Source: Helopsaltes ochotensis
Taxonomy: Eukaryota; Chordata; Aves; Passeriformes; Locustellidae
NCBI GenBank assembly: GCA_013400155.1
Contig: VXBM01000096.1
Span: 1 to 64,000 of the forward strand
Length of the DNA: 64,000 nucleotides
Direction: 5' to 3'
Positions 1 through 11,861 of the stretch are shown piece by piece. The notes under the pieces were generated by a model, which saw only the letters and a program-made list of their open reading frames with translations, was not told the origin of the DNA and ran no database searches. Every line of letters begins with the position of its first letter. The stretch's first letter is position 1. Made by a program: the position numbers and the translations under genes.

Positions 1-258
1 ACTCAATTAAAAGAACAAACTACGCATGCTTAATAGCCTTCTTGCCAATTTGCATGAAGAGCGGAGAGGAAGGAAATTACAAGAGTATGAATATGTATGT
101 ATGTTTGTACATTCAAGACTTTTGCACATAAAACTCTCTGTGATGACCTGTGAAATTCGTAGTGCATATTGGGGACGCAGACCCTGCACTACCCGGCGCC
201 GTAATAAACATACACTTTCTAACTAAAAAAAATTGTTAGAGAGTCTTTGTCCGTCACA
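1..258 (+). mobile_element. 3' part of an endogenous retrovirus LTR
   Basis: The first ~260 bases look like the R-U5 end of an avian retroviral LTR, cut by the left window edge. A GC-rich stretch is followed by the polyadenylation signal AATAAA at 203-208, then a short inverted repeat (CTAAC...GTTAG, about 219-240), and the block closes with TCACA at 254-258, giving the expected CA end. I see no clear primer-binding site after it, so it may be a solo LTR. No protein-coding retroviral sequence is recognisable nearby. The assignment rests on structure only; a repeat-library comparison would settle the family. Confidence 0.5.
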
Positions 259-2940
259 GTTGGATATAGATATTAGATCTATATTCATATTTTAGTAATT
301 CACTCTCACTGTAGCTTCGGGCTTTTGCCGCTGAATGGGACCAAGGAGACTTGAGCACGGTGCATCGGGACCAACGACACAGTAGAACACAAAAAGGGCA
401 GTGGTGCAGTGTGTGCTGCTGGCCACGTTTTGGCCTGTATCTGGCCTGGGCTACCTTTCAGCACTACTGCATCTAGCTGTGGGCTTCTTTCAGCTCTCCA
501 GAGACACCCCCGTGGTGAAATTTGAAGGAAATACAGACGCAGATCAACAGCTTAAGGTTTATTTTTCTTCTCCGTAGGAGAGGCTGACAATCTTAGGCTG
601 GAGCAGTGTGGTGGTGCCGGTGGATGTGGCAATCTTCGTGCCCGCTTAAGCAATTCTTGGTTTTTATGTCCAAGGGGCAGGGGGCAGGGAATAGGGAGAG
701 GACAGGCTGTAATGTGACACGAAAGGGGTAAGGGGTAAGGTGCCAACGCACGAAACCCAGCAAAACCCAAAAGCTGTGAAGTGAATGCAGGCAGTGGGAG
801 TGGCAGGGCAATTGACTCTGGTGAAGGGGGGGCCTGGGAGATGGGGGGGGAAAACAAGTTTGGCAACATTCCCAGAAGGTCTGAGGGTATGAATCATTTC
901 ACGGAGACAAAGGAGGACCCGGGGAGGGTGAAGGGGAGGGTGAAGGGGGGCTTCTCCTATCCACCAGAGAGGCCTCTCCTTATGACTTTAACAATATAAT
1001 AACAAGATACAACACAGTGGCGCTCAGCAGACACCACAAGTCACTTAAAATGTCTTTTGTTTCTTAGCTATTGTTTGGTTAAATGTGGTACCTAGAGCTT
1101 GAACAATGGACAGGAACAGGGTGTTGAACTGATGGGCTGTTACAGAGTGCAAGGTGAAGCTTCAGTGTGGGAGGCCAGTGGTAGAACATTTGCCTGGAAA
1201 GTCCTTCTAGGCGGCCCATTAGCTGAGCTCCTAAGGAGCCACACAAACGATGTTTATTGCGTTTCTTTGAGCCCACACTGGGGAATTTCGTTTAAATGAT
1301 TTGGTGCAGGGAAAAATGGATGTTGGCAGGGCTTTGGGTTCCAGCCACGAGTAGACGGAGCTGTGGGAATGCCGCTGCCGGAGAGAGGTCCAGGCCATCC
1401 CCACTGAGCTCTTCTTCCTCCTGCCCCAAGGTGTGCTGTGCCGTGAGGAGAGGTTTCCAAACCTTCTTTGAGTCAGGTAGGTTATTTCTGGGATGCTCGA
1501 ACTGGATGCAAGTGTCCCACTGCCCAGCTCACAGATCAATATCCCCATAACCTGCTGGGACCCCCATTCCACCCCTGTGAGCATTGTGTTGTGCTCCCTC
1601 TGCTCTTCAGAGAGCAGAGGACAAGAAACAGGGTGCTTTAAGACACCTTTTGCCCTCATTTTTTTTAAAAAAACCCCATCCATTAATTCTACTGGTGGCA
1701 ATTGAGAAAGCAGTTGAACTGAACTTTTAAATGAACAAACACTTATGAATCTATTTATACCTGCCCTGAAGCAGACTACCATAGGTAGAAACGCTGTAAT
1801 TATTTCCTCTTCCTGGTTTCCACTGTCCTATAAAGATCTCCTGGAGCGACTTGTTAACAAGTTACTGCTGTACATGGTGAGATTAGAATCAAGTCCTTAT
1901 TAACAACCAAACCAAATTGACTAAAAAATTAGTAAAATTGGCAGTAGCAAAGGTGAGAGGAGCTGCTTTGAGACAGCTTTTGTTTCTTAGCCCCATCTAT
2001 TTAAGAAGGCTGAGAACTACAAATGAAAAATGTGTCTGGCAATTGAGCAGGGACAGGGACCTGAGAGGGAGTGATGGGGAGATGCAACATCAGTTTTTCC
2101 TGTGTTCATTTTTCCATCACTGCATGTTTCCAAATTAATTCCTGTCCCTAAAGAGTCTCTCTCCTTTGTTATCTTCCCACTCTTCTCCCACCCCCTTCTC
2201 CCTTGGTTTATTTCTCAGAGCAGATGATCTCCTCCACTCACCATCCAGGTTAACTCTAGTTTCAGTATCAAAATTATTTAGGCTGAAAATAGCTTTTACT
2301 GGGCCCATGTTAAAATCCAGAAGTGTCTGGTCACCAGATATCCAGCTGCTCCTCAGTCAGGGTTACCCATGTGCCAGTACTCCCAAGTTCCATGGTCTCA
2401 AGCCATTGCGCTTGATCACAGCTCAGGAGGGTTGTGAACTCAGTTACAGCTGATTATGGACCACATGGGAGGAGCTGAAGAAACAGGAAAAAAAATCATT
2501 AATATTCATCCAGGCAACATGTTCTTAAGAGATTTTTTGTTTTCATGGAAAGTCTTTTGGTTTGTTTTGAAGTGACATTAAATTGTTACCGCTTTATGTT
2601 CATTAGGAAATGGCCAGTGGTGACATTTACTGTTGCCTTCTGGGTAGAGTCCAAATGACACAGTTGTGAAAATAAGCATACTGTTCAGAAGTATGAAATG
2701 TGGCCCTTCAGCTCCAAGCATGAAGTAATGATGCTTCTGGATCAAGAGGATGGATGTGCTATAAATCCCAGTGCTGTGAACTTCTGCCTTCCCTGCAGGA
2801 CAAGGGAACAGAACCTGGAGCTGTGAACAGGTAGAGAGTCTGAAATAGCCTGGATGCAGTCAGGTGTGCTTTGTGTCTTAGTGACACCCTAAATGTCCGA
2901 GAGCATCTTTACTATGGGAAGATCTTTTTAAAAACCATCT
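259..2940. other. Intergenic, no supported gene; possible degraded LTR at about 550-1050
   Basis: No gene is supported here. Bases about 550-1050 are G-rich on the plus strand, with several short tandem G-rich words (for example AGGGGTA at 724-740 and GGGGAGGGTGAA near 920-945), and have the composition of an old, reverse-oriented LTR, but I cannot define termini. A 183-codon minus-strand open frame at 1231-1782 has no recognisable domain and is about the length expected by chance for this amount of sequence. The rest looks like ordinary AT-rich intergenic DNA. Confidence 0.4.
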
Positions 2941-2944
2941 TTAC

Positions 2945-3042
2945 TTTGTGCAGCCTGCTCTGGGTAAGCGAGCATTAGCAGGGAGTTGGATCAGGCATCT
3001 CCAGAGGTCACTTCCAACCCCAACTGTTCCATGATCCTGTGA
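2945..3042 (+). mobile_element. CR1 LINE 3' end fragment
   Basis: This matches the recurrent 3' end of avian CR1 retroposons: a phrase like 'gttggatcaggcatctccagagg' followed by 'tcacttccaaccccaactgttccatgatcctgtgat'. CR1 copies are usually 5'-truncated and keep this end, which finishes in short ATTCTRTGRT-like repeats. The copy is diverged and therefore old. Confidence 0.7.
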
Positions 3043-3045
3043 TGA

Positions 3046-3235
3046 TTAGGAAAAATTTCGTCACCTAAAGGGCTGCCAAGAATCAGAACAGGCTTCCCTG
3101 GGCAGTGGTGGAGTCACCATCCCTGGAGGTATCTAAAAGACTTGCAGGTGTGGAAGTTGGGGACATGGTTTAGTGGTAGGCTTGGCAGTGCTGGGTTACA
3201 GCTGGACTCGATCTTTCCATCCTAAAGGATCCTGG
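3046..3235 (+). mobile_element. CR1 LINE 3' end fragment, second copy
   Basis: A second CR1 end lies directly after the first, in the same direction. It contains the typical words 'gggctgccaagaatcagaacaggcttccctgggcagtggtggagtcaccatccctggagg' and ends in 'ggactcgatctttccatcctaaagg'. Two adjacent copies suggest either independent insertions at one site or an internal duplication. Confidence 0.75.
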
Positions 3236-3737
3236 GATAAGATTCCACATCCATGGTAGACTGGTGGGGGGAGGGAACAGAAAACTGGCTGTGGGGAGTG
3301 CTACAATGAGTCCCTAGGGTGAGAGTCATAGTAGGAGTAAATAAAGGAATAAATAGCCTTTCTTGAGAGCAGGAGATGCAAAGCAGGTACCAATTCAGAG
3401 CCATTGTACAGCAATATCCTTTGGAAGATTTGCCAGATGGCTGGCAGCAAGACTTTTAGACTGACTTTTTTCCCAGCCAGCCATATCATCATCCATGAGA
3501 CAGTCACTTTGGACTGATATTGCAGAGCGTGGCTGTCTCCTTTTACCTTGCGCCTGCTTATTTCTAGCAGACCTATTTATATCTGGAACTGATATAAGTG
3601 GCATGATTTCTTTGTTTCCGTAAAAGATTCCTTGATACAAACTTTAAAAGATTTGTCTTTAGAGACATCAAAGTCAACCCAATGTATGTCTGGCACCCCT
3701 AAGGTTTTCTTCCATCCCAGTCTTCAGGTAAACCTGG

Positions 3738-4502
3738 TGTCTTGGTTTGAAAGACAGGTATCTGCTAGGGGAGGGCAGGACCTCCTTTTGGAATAGAGAA
3801 TCCGGATCTCCTTCCTCTAAATTATTATAATTCGAAATTAAACGGGCTTTTCAAGCAGAGGTATGGGGTTAGGAATAACAGTTCTTTACTAATATGTAAT
3901 AACAAGGTAAAACAAACAGCAATAACTACTACAACATTAATAGTGAGACCAACCCAAAGACCTTAAGAGGCTTTGCTTTAGAGTCCGGGGGCAGTCAGGT
4001 GCCGGGGCTCCGAGAGCACCAGGCTGAAACGGTGGGAAAATCCCGGGCTGTGGTGCGATCAGAAGCGCTCTCTGATGGCAGCTGAAGCAGCAGGGGTGTC
4101 CCTGCCGAGCACAACCTGGTGTGGGAAAAACCCCAAAGCACAAAGTAGTGTCGAGGAAAACAGCAGCGGCGGGACAGGGCCGGCCCAGCTCCAGCAGGGC
4201 AGAGAAGGCGAGCCCGGAGTTCTGAGGCGCACGAGGAGCCGATGCAGGTTCCCCAGGTAGCAGCAATGAACTCCATCTGCAGCAAGCAGCAGCAGCCGTC
4301 TTCTCTTCGAATGCTGGGACCAAGAGAGTGAAACTGCCCCCAGCCTCCTTTACCTGCTTCACAACCCTCGTGGTATCTTCTCCTTTTGTTTTAGCAAAGT
4401 CCCAAAACAAAGCACCCACAAGTATCCAGCAATCAGTCTCCTAGCAACCCAGGTGGGGGAAGAAAATTCCACAAAACAGGAAAAAAATTCCAACCCCCAA
4501 CA
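3738..4502 (-). mobile_element. Solo LTR of an ERVL-like element with target-site duplication
   Basis: This is a complete 765-bp LTR. Its ends are TGTCTTGG at 3738 and CCCCAACA at 4502, so it has TG...CA termini on either strand. It is flanked by a perfect 5-bp target-site duplication, CCTGG at 3733-3737 and again at 4503-4507. A 5-bp duplication is typical of ERVL-type (class III) and some other avian retroviruses. Orientation is inferred as minus because the minus-strand start TGTTGGGGG and a late AGTAAA polyadenylation-like signal fit known passerine LTRs. No internal retroviral genes flank it, so it arose by recombination between two LTRs. Confidence 0.8.
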
Positions 4503-4507
4503 CCTGG

Positions 4508-5737
4508 AAAAGACATTTTGTGGCAGAGTAGTAAACTATGGTGACTAGGTTAAAGTGGAGCTGGCCATGAATTCTTGGGTACTAATACATGCCTATCATC
4601 CAGGCTTCTTAATTATTATTTTCCAAGAGGTGAAACAATGTTGACAGAGTCAACAACTGTCAGATGCAAGTCAAGATAAAACCCAGTGCCAACAGCAAGC
4701 ATGGAAAATTACATCCCACTGCCCAGCAACTCACAGTCAAGCAAGTAAAATATGATTCGCACAGCTGAGCAGAGGCATTGTTAGAGCGCTAACCTAGGAG
4801 CCAAGCACTCTTAAACCCCATCTGTCACGACGTTTTCCTTACTCCTGGAAAAACTGCATGCAGACGGCTCCCTAAGAGGCTATTATTTCTGGGTACCTTA
4901 TTTATTAATTTTGGAGTGTGAATCTTTATGTCCCCTGATCTCTAAACAAACAGTGGCATGCTGTGACTAGGACAGAGCTGTCTCATTCCTTCCTGTTGCT
5001 GTGGAAGGCATTTTTTCCCAGCTTAGTTCAATTATTCCAGGAATCAGCAGGTCTCAGTGCACACCTAAGTCTCTCTGCCTGTTACCTGCCAGCGCATGGA
5101 AAGGACAAGGTGTTTGCAGGCACTTTGAAGGAGCAAAGGTGAACAGAATTGCTAAGTGTTACTGTGGAGGGCTGGAGTACATCTTGGATATGAATTATCT
5201 TGCTCTTTCTGACCTCTGTCCTAATTGAAACTCATTTATTCCTCAGATGCTTGTCACTGCCCAGGTCGTACCTTTTCACAACAAAGCAGCAGCCTGGAGC
5301 TGCGTTTGTCCTGCTCCTTCATCACATAAAAAATTAGAGATTTAGTAAGCAGATGTGCTGAATCATGGATCCTCCCCAAATCCCTGCCTTTCCGTTTTGC
5401 TGTTTTCTGTGCTAGGGTCAGGCCAGAACATTGCTTTCCCTTTGGCTATATGAATTTTACTGCTGTGTATGTTCCAGTAAAATAAAAGGACTTTAAAAAC
5501 TGATTCAGTGGAAGCTTTTTTTGTCAGGGCCTTTACACTCATTAGTTATAGTTTAGAGCACAAGCTGCAGGGCAGGACCAGCAGAGTTGCTACTGTTTGA
5601 TTGTGCAAGTGTTGCTGTTTCTTCAGGAACCTTCATTGCTTTGTGGATCAGGGATGACAGATGTTCCCACATTGTTTGTCCAACACATTTAAGAAGCATG
5701 CTCTTCCCTGATCATCTTGTATCTCTGTTTATTACAG
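4508..5737. other. Intergenic, no supported gene
   Basis: I see no gene, repeat family or structured RNA that I can support here. Short open frames are below chance length and carry no recognisable domain. Confidence 0.5.
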
Positions 5738-6171
5738 GGAGGACTGATTGCCTTCTCCAAGATGCCCATGGTGACAGTCTGCCCGGCCTCATCCTTTGAA
5801 GAATTTCCATCCAATGGCTTATTTTTGCTGCAGAAAGAGCTGGAACTCCCTGCTCTGCCCACACTCCTCCTGGCAGGGTAACAGTAAATGGCAGCTGAGT
5901 AACCCATCAGTTGCTATAAATGAAGAGGTTAAATGTTGAAGTGGCTGCAGACATTGAATCCATTGCTCTCCTCGGCAAATCCCCTTGTGCCTCCCTTGAG
6001 TCTTCCCAGTGATAGTCTTCCTTGTCATCTAGGCACTTCCCTGATTCAGCTGAATCAAGGACATTAATTGTGCCCATTTGGATGTCACTTGGGCAGGCTG
6101 CTGTCAAACGTTTAGCAAGAACAATCTGGATAGGCCTCATTGGGCTTTCAAAACACACTTCTGGCAATATA
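5738..6171. other. Coding-like block open on both strands, unidentified
   Basis: Two splice-bounded open segments lie on the plus strand. The first, 5738-5877, follows an acceptor (TTTATTACAG) and ends before GTAACA; it reads GGLIAFSKMPMVTVCPASSF and onward for 46 complete codons plus two bases. The second, 6033-6171, follows TCATCTAG and ends before GTGAGA; it supplies the single base needed to complete the split codon and continues for about 46 codons (reads HFPDSAESRTLIVPIWMSLG and onward). Frames therefore match between them. However, the minus strand is also open across 5907-6167 (86 codons, with an acidic stretch DDKEDYHWEDSREAQ). I recognise neither reading. Either could be an exon, a degraded insertion, or chance. 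Confidence 0.22.
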
Positions 6172-6573
6172 AGTGAGAGAGAGCCGTCAAATGCAGCCTG
6201 GGCTGGGAATAATAACCAACACTAACCTGTCTGGGGAAGCCATGGATGCTTTTATGTATTTCACTCCTATCTTTGAAGGGTTCAGACAGCATTTTTTAAT
6301 CTCAGAATGTGTTGTTTTCTTTATCATTAGAGATTTTTCCCCCATTATATCTTTTAAATGTGCCTTTATTTTGCAAAGGTACAGCCTTTGTGCTGATCAA
6401 CCAGAAGAGACCAGATCCTTAACTCTGGCTGGATTCTGACCCAGCTTTAGATCAGCTCTGAATTTTAGATTTACTCGTCCTTACTATATTATAGTGTTTT
6501 TTTACAATTAGTTTCATTCTTAAGGGCTTGTCTCTGGAAACAAATTTCAACTAAATTTCTTTTTATTCTACAG

Positions 6574-6742
6574 AAGGAAGCTCTTGGAGAAAATATTACC
6601 CAACTCAGAATAGAACTTCCAGGGACCAGATCTCCTAATGTGAAGGAACAATTGCATTATTATCTCTCTGGAGCTGGAGATAAATGGGATTTCTCCTCTT
6701 TGAGGCAAAGCATTTATCAGACAATGAAAGTTACAATTCCTG
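6574..6742 (+). CDS. Candidate internal exon of an unrecognised gene (exon a)
   Basis: A strong acceptor (TTTCTTTTTATTCTACAG, ending 6573) opens a 169-base segment that closes at a strong donor (CCTG then GTAAGG at 6743). It is open in one frame and reads KEALGENITQLRIELPGTRS, then continues through WDFSSLRQSIYQTMKVTIP. It leaves one base over, which joins exactly to the next candidate exon at 10301. I do not recognise the protein: no signal peptide, zinc finger or catalytic motif is visible. The neighbouring gene TOB1 is on the same strand 9 kb downstream. Support is from splice sites and phase only. Confidence 0.35.
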
Positions 6743-9700
6743 GTAAGGAACAAGGTTGGGCTGTGCAGCAAACAAGTGCTTCTGGAGAATCTAAGCCTGA
6801 CGCATGTGCTGAAGTTATTGTTTATTTTCTGATATGAAACTAGTCCCACATATAAAGAAAAAAAAAATTCAGCCTCTTCATTACTCGGTTTTCAACAGCT
6901 GCTCATACAACAGTTCAGCCAGCCAGAAAGGAAATGTTCATAGATAACTGGAAACAAAACCAATTTGTGCCACTTCCATGACTGGTTTCACTCCCAGATC
7001 CAACAGCTCAGGGCTGGCATCTTTTGCAAATCATCGTAGGTGGGATTGCTGGTTAATAATTGTTGTAATTCCTTTAGGTCATAGCCCTTCTTCTACTCTT
7101 TCTTTTCACTACCTGAGGGAGAGCTGAAACAGAGATCACATAAGGCATGAGTGCTGGTTTGACTTATTGCCACAGTCATCTAAATCTGAGCTCTCTGTCA
7201 GTATCCATGGCTCAGTTCACCTCAGGTCTCTGGCACTGCTTCTAATAATTGCCCTTCTTATACTTAAATTTCAAAACCAGAGAATTCTTCTGGTTTTAAG
7301 CATAATCACACATTTATACCTCCAAATGAGTATGAGGCTATTTTCAAGATTAAAAAAAATCCATTTAAAATACTTGGACCTATATTTTCTTGCTCATGTA
7401 TGCAGGTGCTTTTATTAAAAGTCTGTCAGGTGTGTATGCAGCCTTGGATTAGACTGAAATGAAATTTTGAGAATTTATGGAAAAGCTTTTTGTGAGAAAA
7501 CATCCTCACTAAGTAGCCTTAGAAACTAGATAGTTAGAGCTGGAGCTCAGAGAGTGGCTATGAATATGGAGAGCCAGGAGTTGGAATAATCACAAGGGAG
7601 GCAACCACACCAGCCAGGATGAAAGATGAGAGTTTTAGCAGAAAATTGATCGAGATAACAAAGCAGGGGGGAAATGTCTTGTGGCAGCAGCCGGATTTGT
7701 AGCATCTAGCCTCAAATAGGAGCATGAAACATAAGTTTGCTTGGAGGAGGAAAACAATCAATCAGGAGATTTCACACAGGATTGTGAGACTATAGAAAGC
7801 TCCAAGGCACCCCGGAACACCGCACCATTTACCCTAATCGGGAGATGAGTCAGCACTCAATTATGCTCAGGCAATTTTATATTCAGTTTTGTATGTATTG
7901 GTGACAAAGCAATTTAGATAATATGGTCACACAGCAGTATCACTTTCTTTACAAATCTGAGTTCCATTAGCTACAATAAAAAGTATGTCACTCCAAATGC
8001 TCATTTCCCCAGCATGGAAGATAATCATCATGTGGGATCAAAAAGAAATCTCTACTTCCCATTTCCAAACTCAATGTAATTGTGTGACATGGCTGTTTTG
8101 TCCCTGTTTCTGAAGATCTTAGTTACAGCTGCTCTTGAGATTGCACAGATCCACTGCTGTGAGCAGGGGCTGTCTGAAGCCTTTACATTAATAATAGCCC
8201 ATGAGATAATGGTTCCTACTGGGTAGTGTGTTCTAGAGAAAACATTCTGTTCTAATGAAGTGGGTCATATATATGTAGGTACATGAGGGTGGCTCAATCT
8301 ATCCATCACAGGGTAAAGAGCTGTGACTTGTGAAACAGAAGAATGTCTGTGAAATTGTGTTATTGGCAAATGACATGAGCACTATCCTGGGGGATTTCAA
8401 GGTGTGGCTTTATGCAGCGTTTTGACATCAGTTCAGGAAAGATGTTTTGCTAATATGATCTTTTGCTTAATCTTTTAAGGCACTTATTATATTATGTTGG
8501 GAATAACACCTTTAGGAATCAGAAGTTGGAGAGGAAATGAGTGATTTACTATTTGAACCGAGTGATCATTTCAATGTGACAGATTGAGTCTCCCATGAAC
8601 TGCTCCTTACATAATAGGATGCACAAACTGTAAAATCCACTTTGTATGTCTCAGGAGCAAACAGACAGCTTGAATCTTCATCCCTTCCATTACTCTGTCC
8701 CCGTGACTCAATGGACTTTAACAGGAGCCGAGTAAGGACCAGATCTGTAGCACAGCAAGCTCAAAGAGAAATTTCCATTACCTTTTTTCCCTCATGGATT
8801 ATACCTGTAAAGAGTCAGGATTAAACCTTCAGCTGTCATATCCTGACATCCTTCCACTAACTAGCTCCTCATGTCCGCACAAGTATCAGTTTCCTGTTCA
8901 GTTGAAAAGAAACACTCTTGTTGGTGTTTTGGTTTTTTGTAGGTTTGTTTTGTTTTGTTTGGTTTGGTTGTTTGATTTTTTTTTTATTTAAGATAGTTTT
9001 CATGATCTTCTCATGAGGACAATTTTCAGACTGTATTTATCAAGTCACAGACATTTGAACTCATTTACTTTGAAGTCACCGTCACTCACACTGTCATGGC
9101 AGTGTGACAGCACAGCAGGTTAACTCAGCACTTCTCAAATCAGACTGCCTTCAGACCCAGTATCAACACCTCTAACCAGTGCCTTTCCTAAAGGTGATAT
9201 ACTGCCTGTCACCTGGTAGTCACTAATTAAACTCTCCAAGTCCTGGGGTCAGAATAAAACACTGTTACTGATAAGAATATAGTGTGCAGAAAGGCACAAG
9301 GAACCCAGTCAGCAGCCACATGCTCGAGAGAAGGGATTGCCTGAAATCTTAAAATATGGACAGCTTCTTACTGAGCTGCACTATACTTGGTTGTTTTAAA
9401 TTCTTAGGCAAGAACCAAGGAAGATCTGGGGATGTTAAAACTATATTTTTTCCTGGATTTTATTGCAAAAAATTGAGGTACTTTCCAATCTTGAAACAGC
9501 CTTCCTCCCCTTTTCATTCAAGATGCATCTACATCACTTTGTTGAAGAACTAGAACTAAAATAGTGAAGGCTTCACTGATCCTTCCTAAGTAAACAAAAA
9601 GCACTGATGGCAGAGCCAAAGGGTGCAGATTTGGCTTAGAGGACAATTGTGGTTAGTCAGTAAAGGTGGTATTGGCTGGATCTTTGCCTAAATAAAGTTG

Positions 9701-10300
9701 AGTTTCCATTTATTTCAAAAAGAGATCCCTGGAAATTCTCAGATGATATTTTTTTATGCTAGCTGATGATAATCAGAATGTCAAAAAAATAGCAGAATTT
9801 TTGTGTTTATTGGACCGTTTTGGTAAACAGTCACCCCTCCTTTGCTCCTTCTTTCAGTTTAAATGGACTGAATGAAAGATATTTCTTTGTACTGACTTTT
9901 TTCCCCTTTATTATCTATTTTTTTCACATTTAGAATCTCTCTTGAATAAGACTGAATTGTTTTCCTGGAATTCCCTTTTCAGGAAAAAAAAATATTTATT
10001 TGCCTTCCTGGGAAATGCTAAGTGCACAAAATTCTTAAGTAAATTCTTAGTGAGACGTTTTCAAGCTACCTTCATCTATTCAGAAACTGAAAGGGCAAAA
10101 GATCAGCCCTTCATCTTCACTGCTTTTTTTTATCTCCATGAAAGTACTGACAGTTTAAAAAGCAGCTTTCTGTCTCTTTAAAACTGTTTATGAATCATTG
10201 TTTGGAATGAGCATAGTAAAGCACTTGAAGGTGATTAACTTAAAAGTTCCATGGCTATCAGCTAGGACAGTCCTCACCTCATAATTTTATCTATTAACAG
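6743..10300. other. Intergenic or intronic, no supported feature
   Basis: If the flanking candidate exons are real this is an intron of 3.6 kb. Inside I see only AT-rich sequence, a TTTTG/TGGTT-rich stretch near 8929-8990, and short open segments such as 8523-8575 whose phase does not fit the flanking candidates. No repeat family was recognised. Confidence 0.4.
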
Positions 10301-10399
10301 ATACTGCACAACTAATTGACATTAAACTGGCAGGATCTCAGCGCAAAGGTGAACTCGAGGAAAAAATTGTATTGGATTTTAATAAAACTTTCTTCAAAG
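10301..10399 (+). CDS. Candidate internal exon of an unrecognised gene (exon b)
   Basis: The acceptor TTTATCTATTAACAG ends at 10300. The 99-base segment takes the spare base from exon a to give an aspartate codon and reads DTAQLIDIKLAGSQRKGELE, then EKIVLDFNKTFFK, leaving one base. The donor (G then GTCAAC) is weak, which lowers confidence; reading straight on gives GQPL and a stop at 10411-10413, so this could alternatively be a last exon. The following candidate (10792) accepts the one-base phase. The alternating hydrophobic pattern would suit a beta-rich fold, but no family is recognised. Confidence 0.33.
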
Positions 10400-10791
10400 G
10401 TCAACCTCTCTAATGTATGAAATCAATCTTCCTTCCTCCTTCTTCAGCCCATTTATTCACAGCTATAGGAAATTCTGATGCTCATAAAATATTTCCCATT
10501 CCCTCCCCCTCCTATTACAGTTTCTATCTACTTGTGACCATTACTTGTCACAGCAGTTTTATATTACTTAGTCCTCATTTCACTCTTTTTTACTGGCCGT
10601 CTCAGAATCGGTACCCCATTCTGAAAATGTTGCTTATCAGGGTTCTCTTCAAGAACAGACCCTACCTTATACCATCTTCAGGCAAAACAAACATCCCACA
10701 TTTTTACTTGAAGTTTCATCCTTGAAGGTGGATGAAACTTTGGGAAGAAAAAAGCTTTGGTGCAAAATCTTTATTTCTCCTTCTTACCCAG

Positions 10792-10838
10792 GAGCTGCTT
10801 TCCGTGTCTTGCTCAGGACTCTTATCAACTTTTCCGAG
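10792..10838 (+). CDS. Candidate short internal exon of an unrecognised gene (exon c)
   Basis: The acceptor TTATTTCTCCTTCTTACCCAG is close to ideal, and the donor CCGAG then GTAAGC at 10839 is strong. The 47-base segment takes one base from exon b and reads GAAFRVLLRTLINFSE, ending on a codon boundary. Joined, exons a-c give a 105-residue open reading frame with no stop. The protein family is unknown to me. Confidence 0.33.
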
Positions 10839-11280
10839 GTAAGCTATAATATTAGTAGCATTCCACTTAGGAGAGAGTGATGTCCTTGTGAGCTCTGAGC
10901 TCCAATCTCCTGCAGATAGTTCCTTCTACTGATGTTGGCCCAGAAAAATTATATATATACAGAGAGAGAGGTATAGTTTTTTAATTAGTAAGAATCACTA
11001 ATATCTAAGAAAGTACCAACTTAGAAGGTTTTTTTCAGTGTGCTCCCTACACAAAGTTGTAGATATCCAGATCTATAACCTCCTTTCAATCTGTGACATT
11101 CAAGCTGCAGGTCTTGGTAGCTGTTACAGATAATGGTAATTTGTGGTTTATATCAAGTATATATTAAACAGGAGATTGAGTTATAAGGGTTTTTCTAAAC
11201 CAGCTATATTTCTTGGAGGAATCCTTTTTGCCAGGAAGGGATTTCTCATTCACTCCTGTAGTATTTGAAGAACAATAGCT

Positions 11281-11861
11281 TGCCAGCCCCACAGTAACCA
11301 AAGAGGACTTGCCCAGGGGACGCCGTCCGAGCAGGGGACGCCCGCCCAAGACAGATAAGGACAGTAATTAAATAAGGAATGCCAACCCACAGTTACCAAG
11401 GAGGACCTGCCGAGGGGACACCACCCGAGAAGAGAGATAAGGAGAAAAGGATGATTAAACGCCAGATGAATACCAGCCCCGACCATCACCGAGGGGGAAC
11501 CGGCAGGGAAATAGCGCGGAAACAAAAGACAGGAATTTAAAGAACTAATTATCCTGTTTTCGGGATGGGGGGCTAACCAAGGGAAGAAGGGGAGAGCGAG
11601 AGCGGGGATGGTGTAGCCTCAGGAGAGTTTTTCTCTATAAAAACACAGCCAGAATGAGAGCTCGGTGTGAGACCAGAGGAAAACTCTGTCCATTTGGAGA
11701 CAGTTTTTTGGCTCTCACCCAGTCCTGATTCCCGGGCTCAGGGCTGTATTAGGGGTAGCTTTTTACTCATAACCCAAATTAATCTGAAATTCTATTTGCC
11801 AAAGTTCCAATAAATTTATTTGCTTGTTTTAATCCGACTATTGGCATTTTTATTTATAACA
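11281..11861 (+). mobile_element. Probable endogenous retrovirus LTR with repeated U3 units
   Basis: This block has the layout of an LTR in plus orientation. Two diverged tandem units (about 11281-11378 and 11379-11460), each containing a version of 'acagtaaccaaagaggac' and 'gataagga', and a partial third form a GC-rich U3-like region. A TATA box (TATAAAAA, 11636-11643) and a polyadenylation signal (AATAAA, 11809-11814) follow at LTR-like spacing, with a TG at 11281 and a final ACA at 11859-11861. I could not find a clean target-site duplication, so the exact ends are uncertain. It lies about 4 kb upstream of the TOB1 promoter on the same strand, and inside an intron if the candidate gene is real. 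Confidence 0.65.

Noticed and set aside
1231..1782. 183-codon minus-strand open frame
   Set aside because: No domain, conserved motif or gene context; length is within chance expectation.
8523..8582. Possible extra exon (reads EVGEEMSDLLFEPSDHF) between candidate exons a and b
   Set aside because: It accepts the phase from exon a, but no donor gives the phase needed for exon b, and a stop follows directly.
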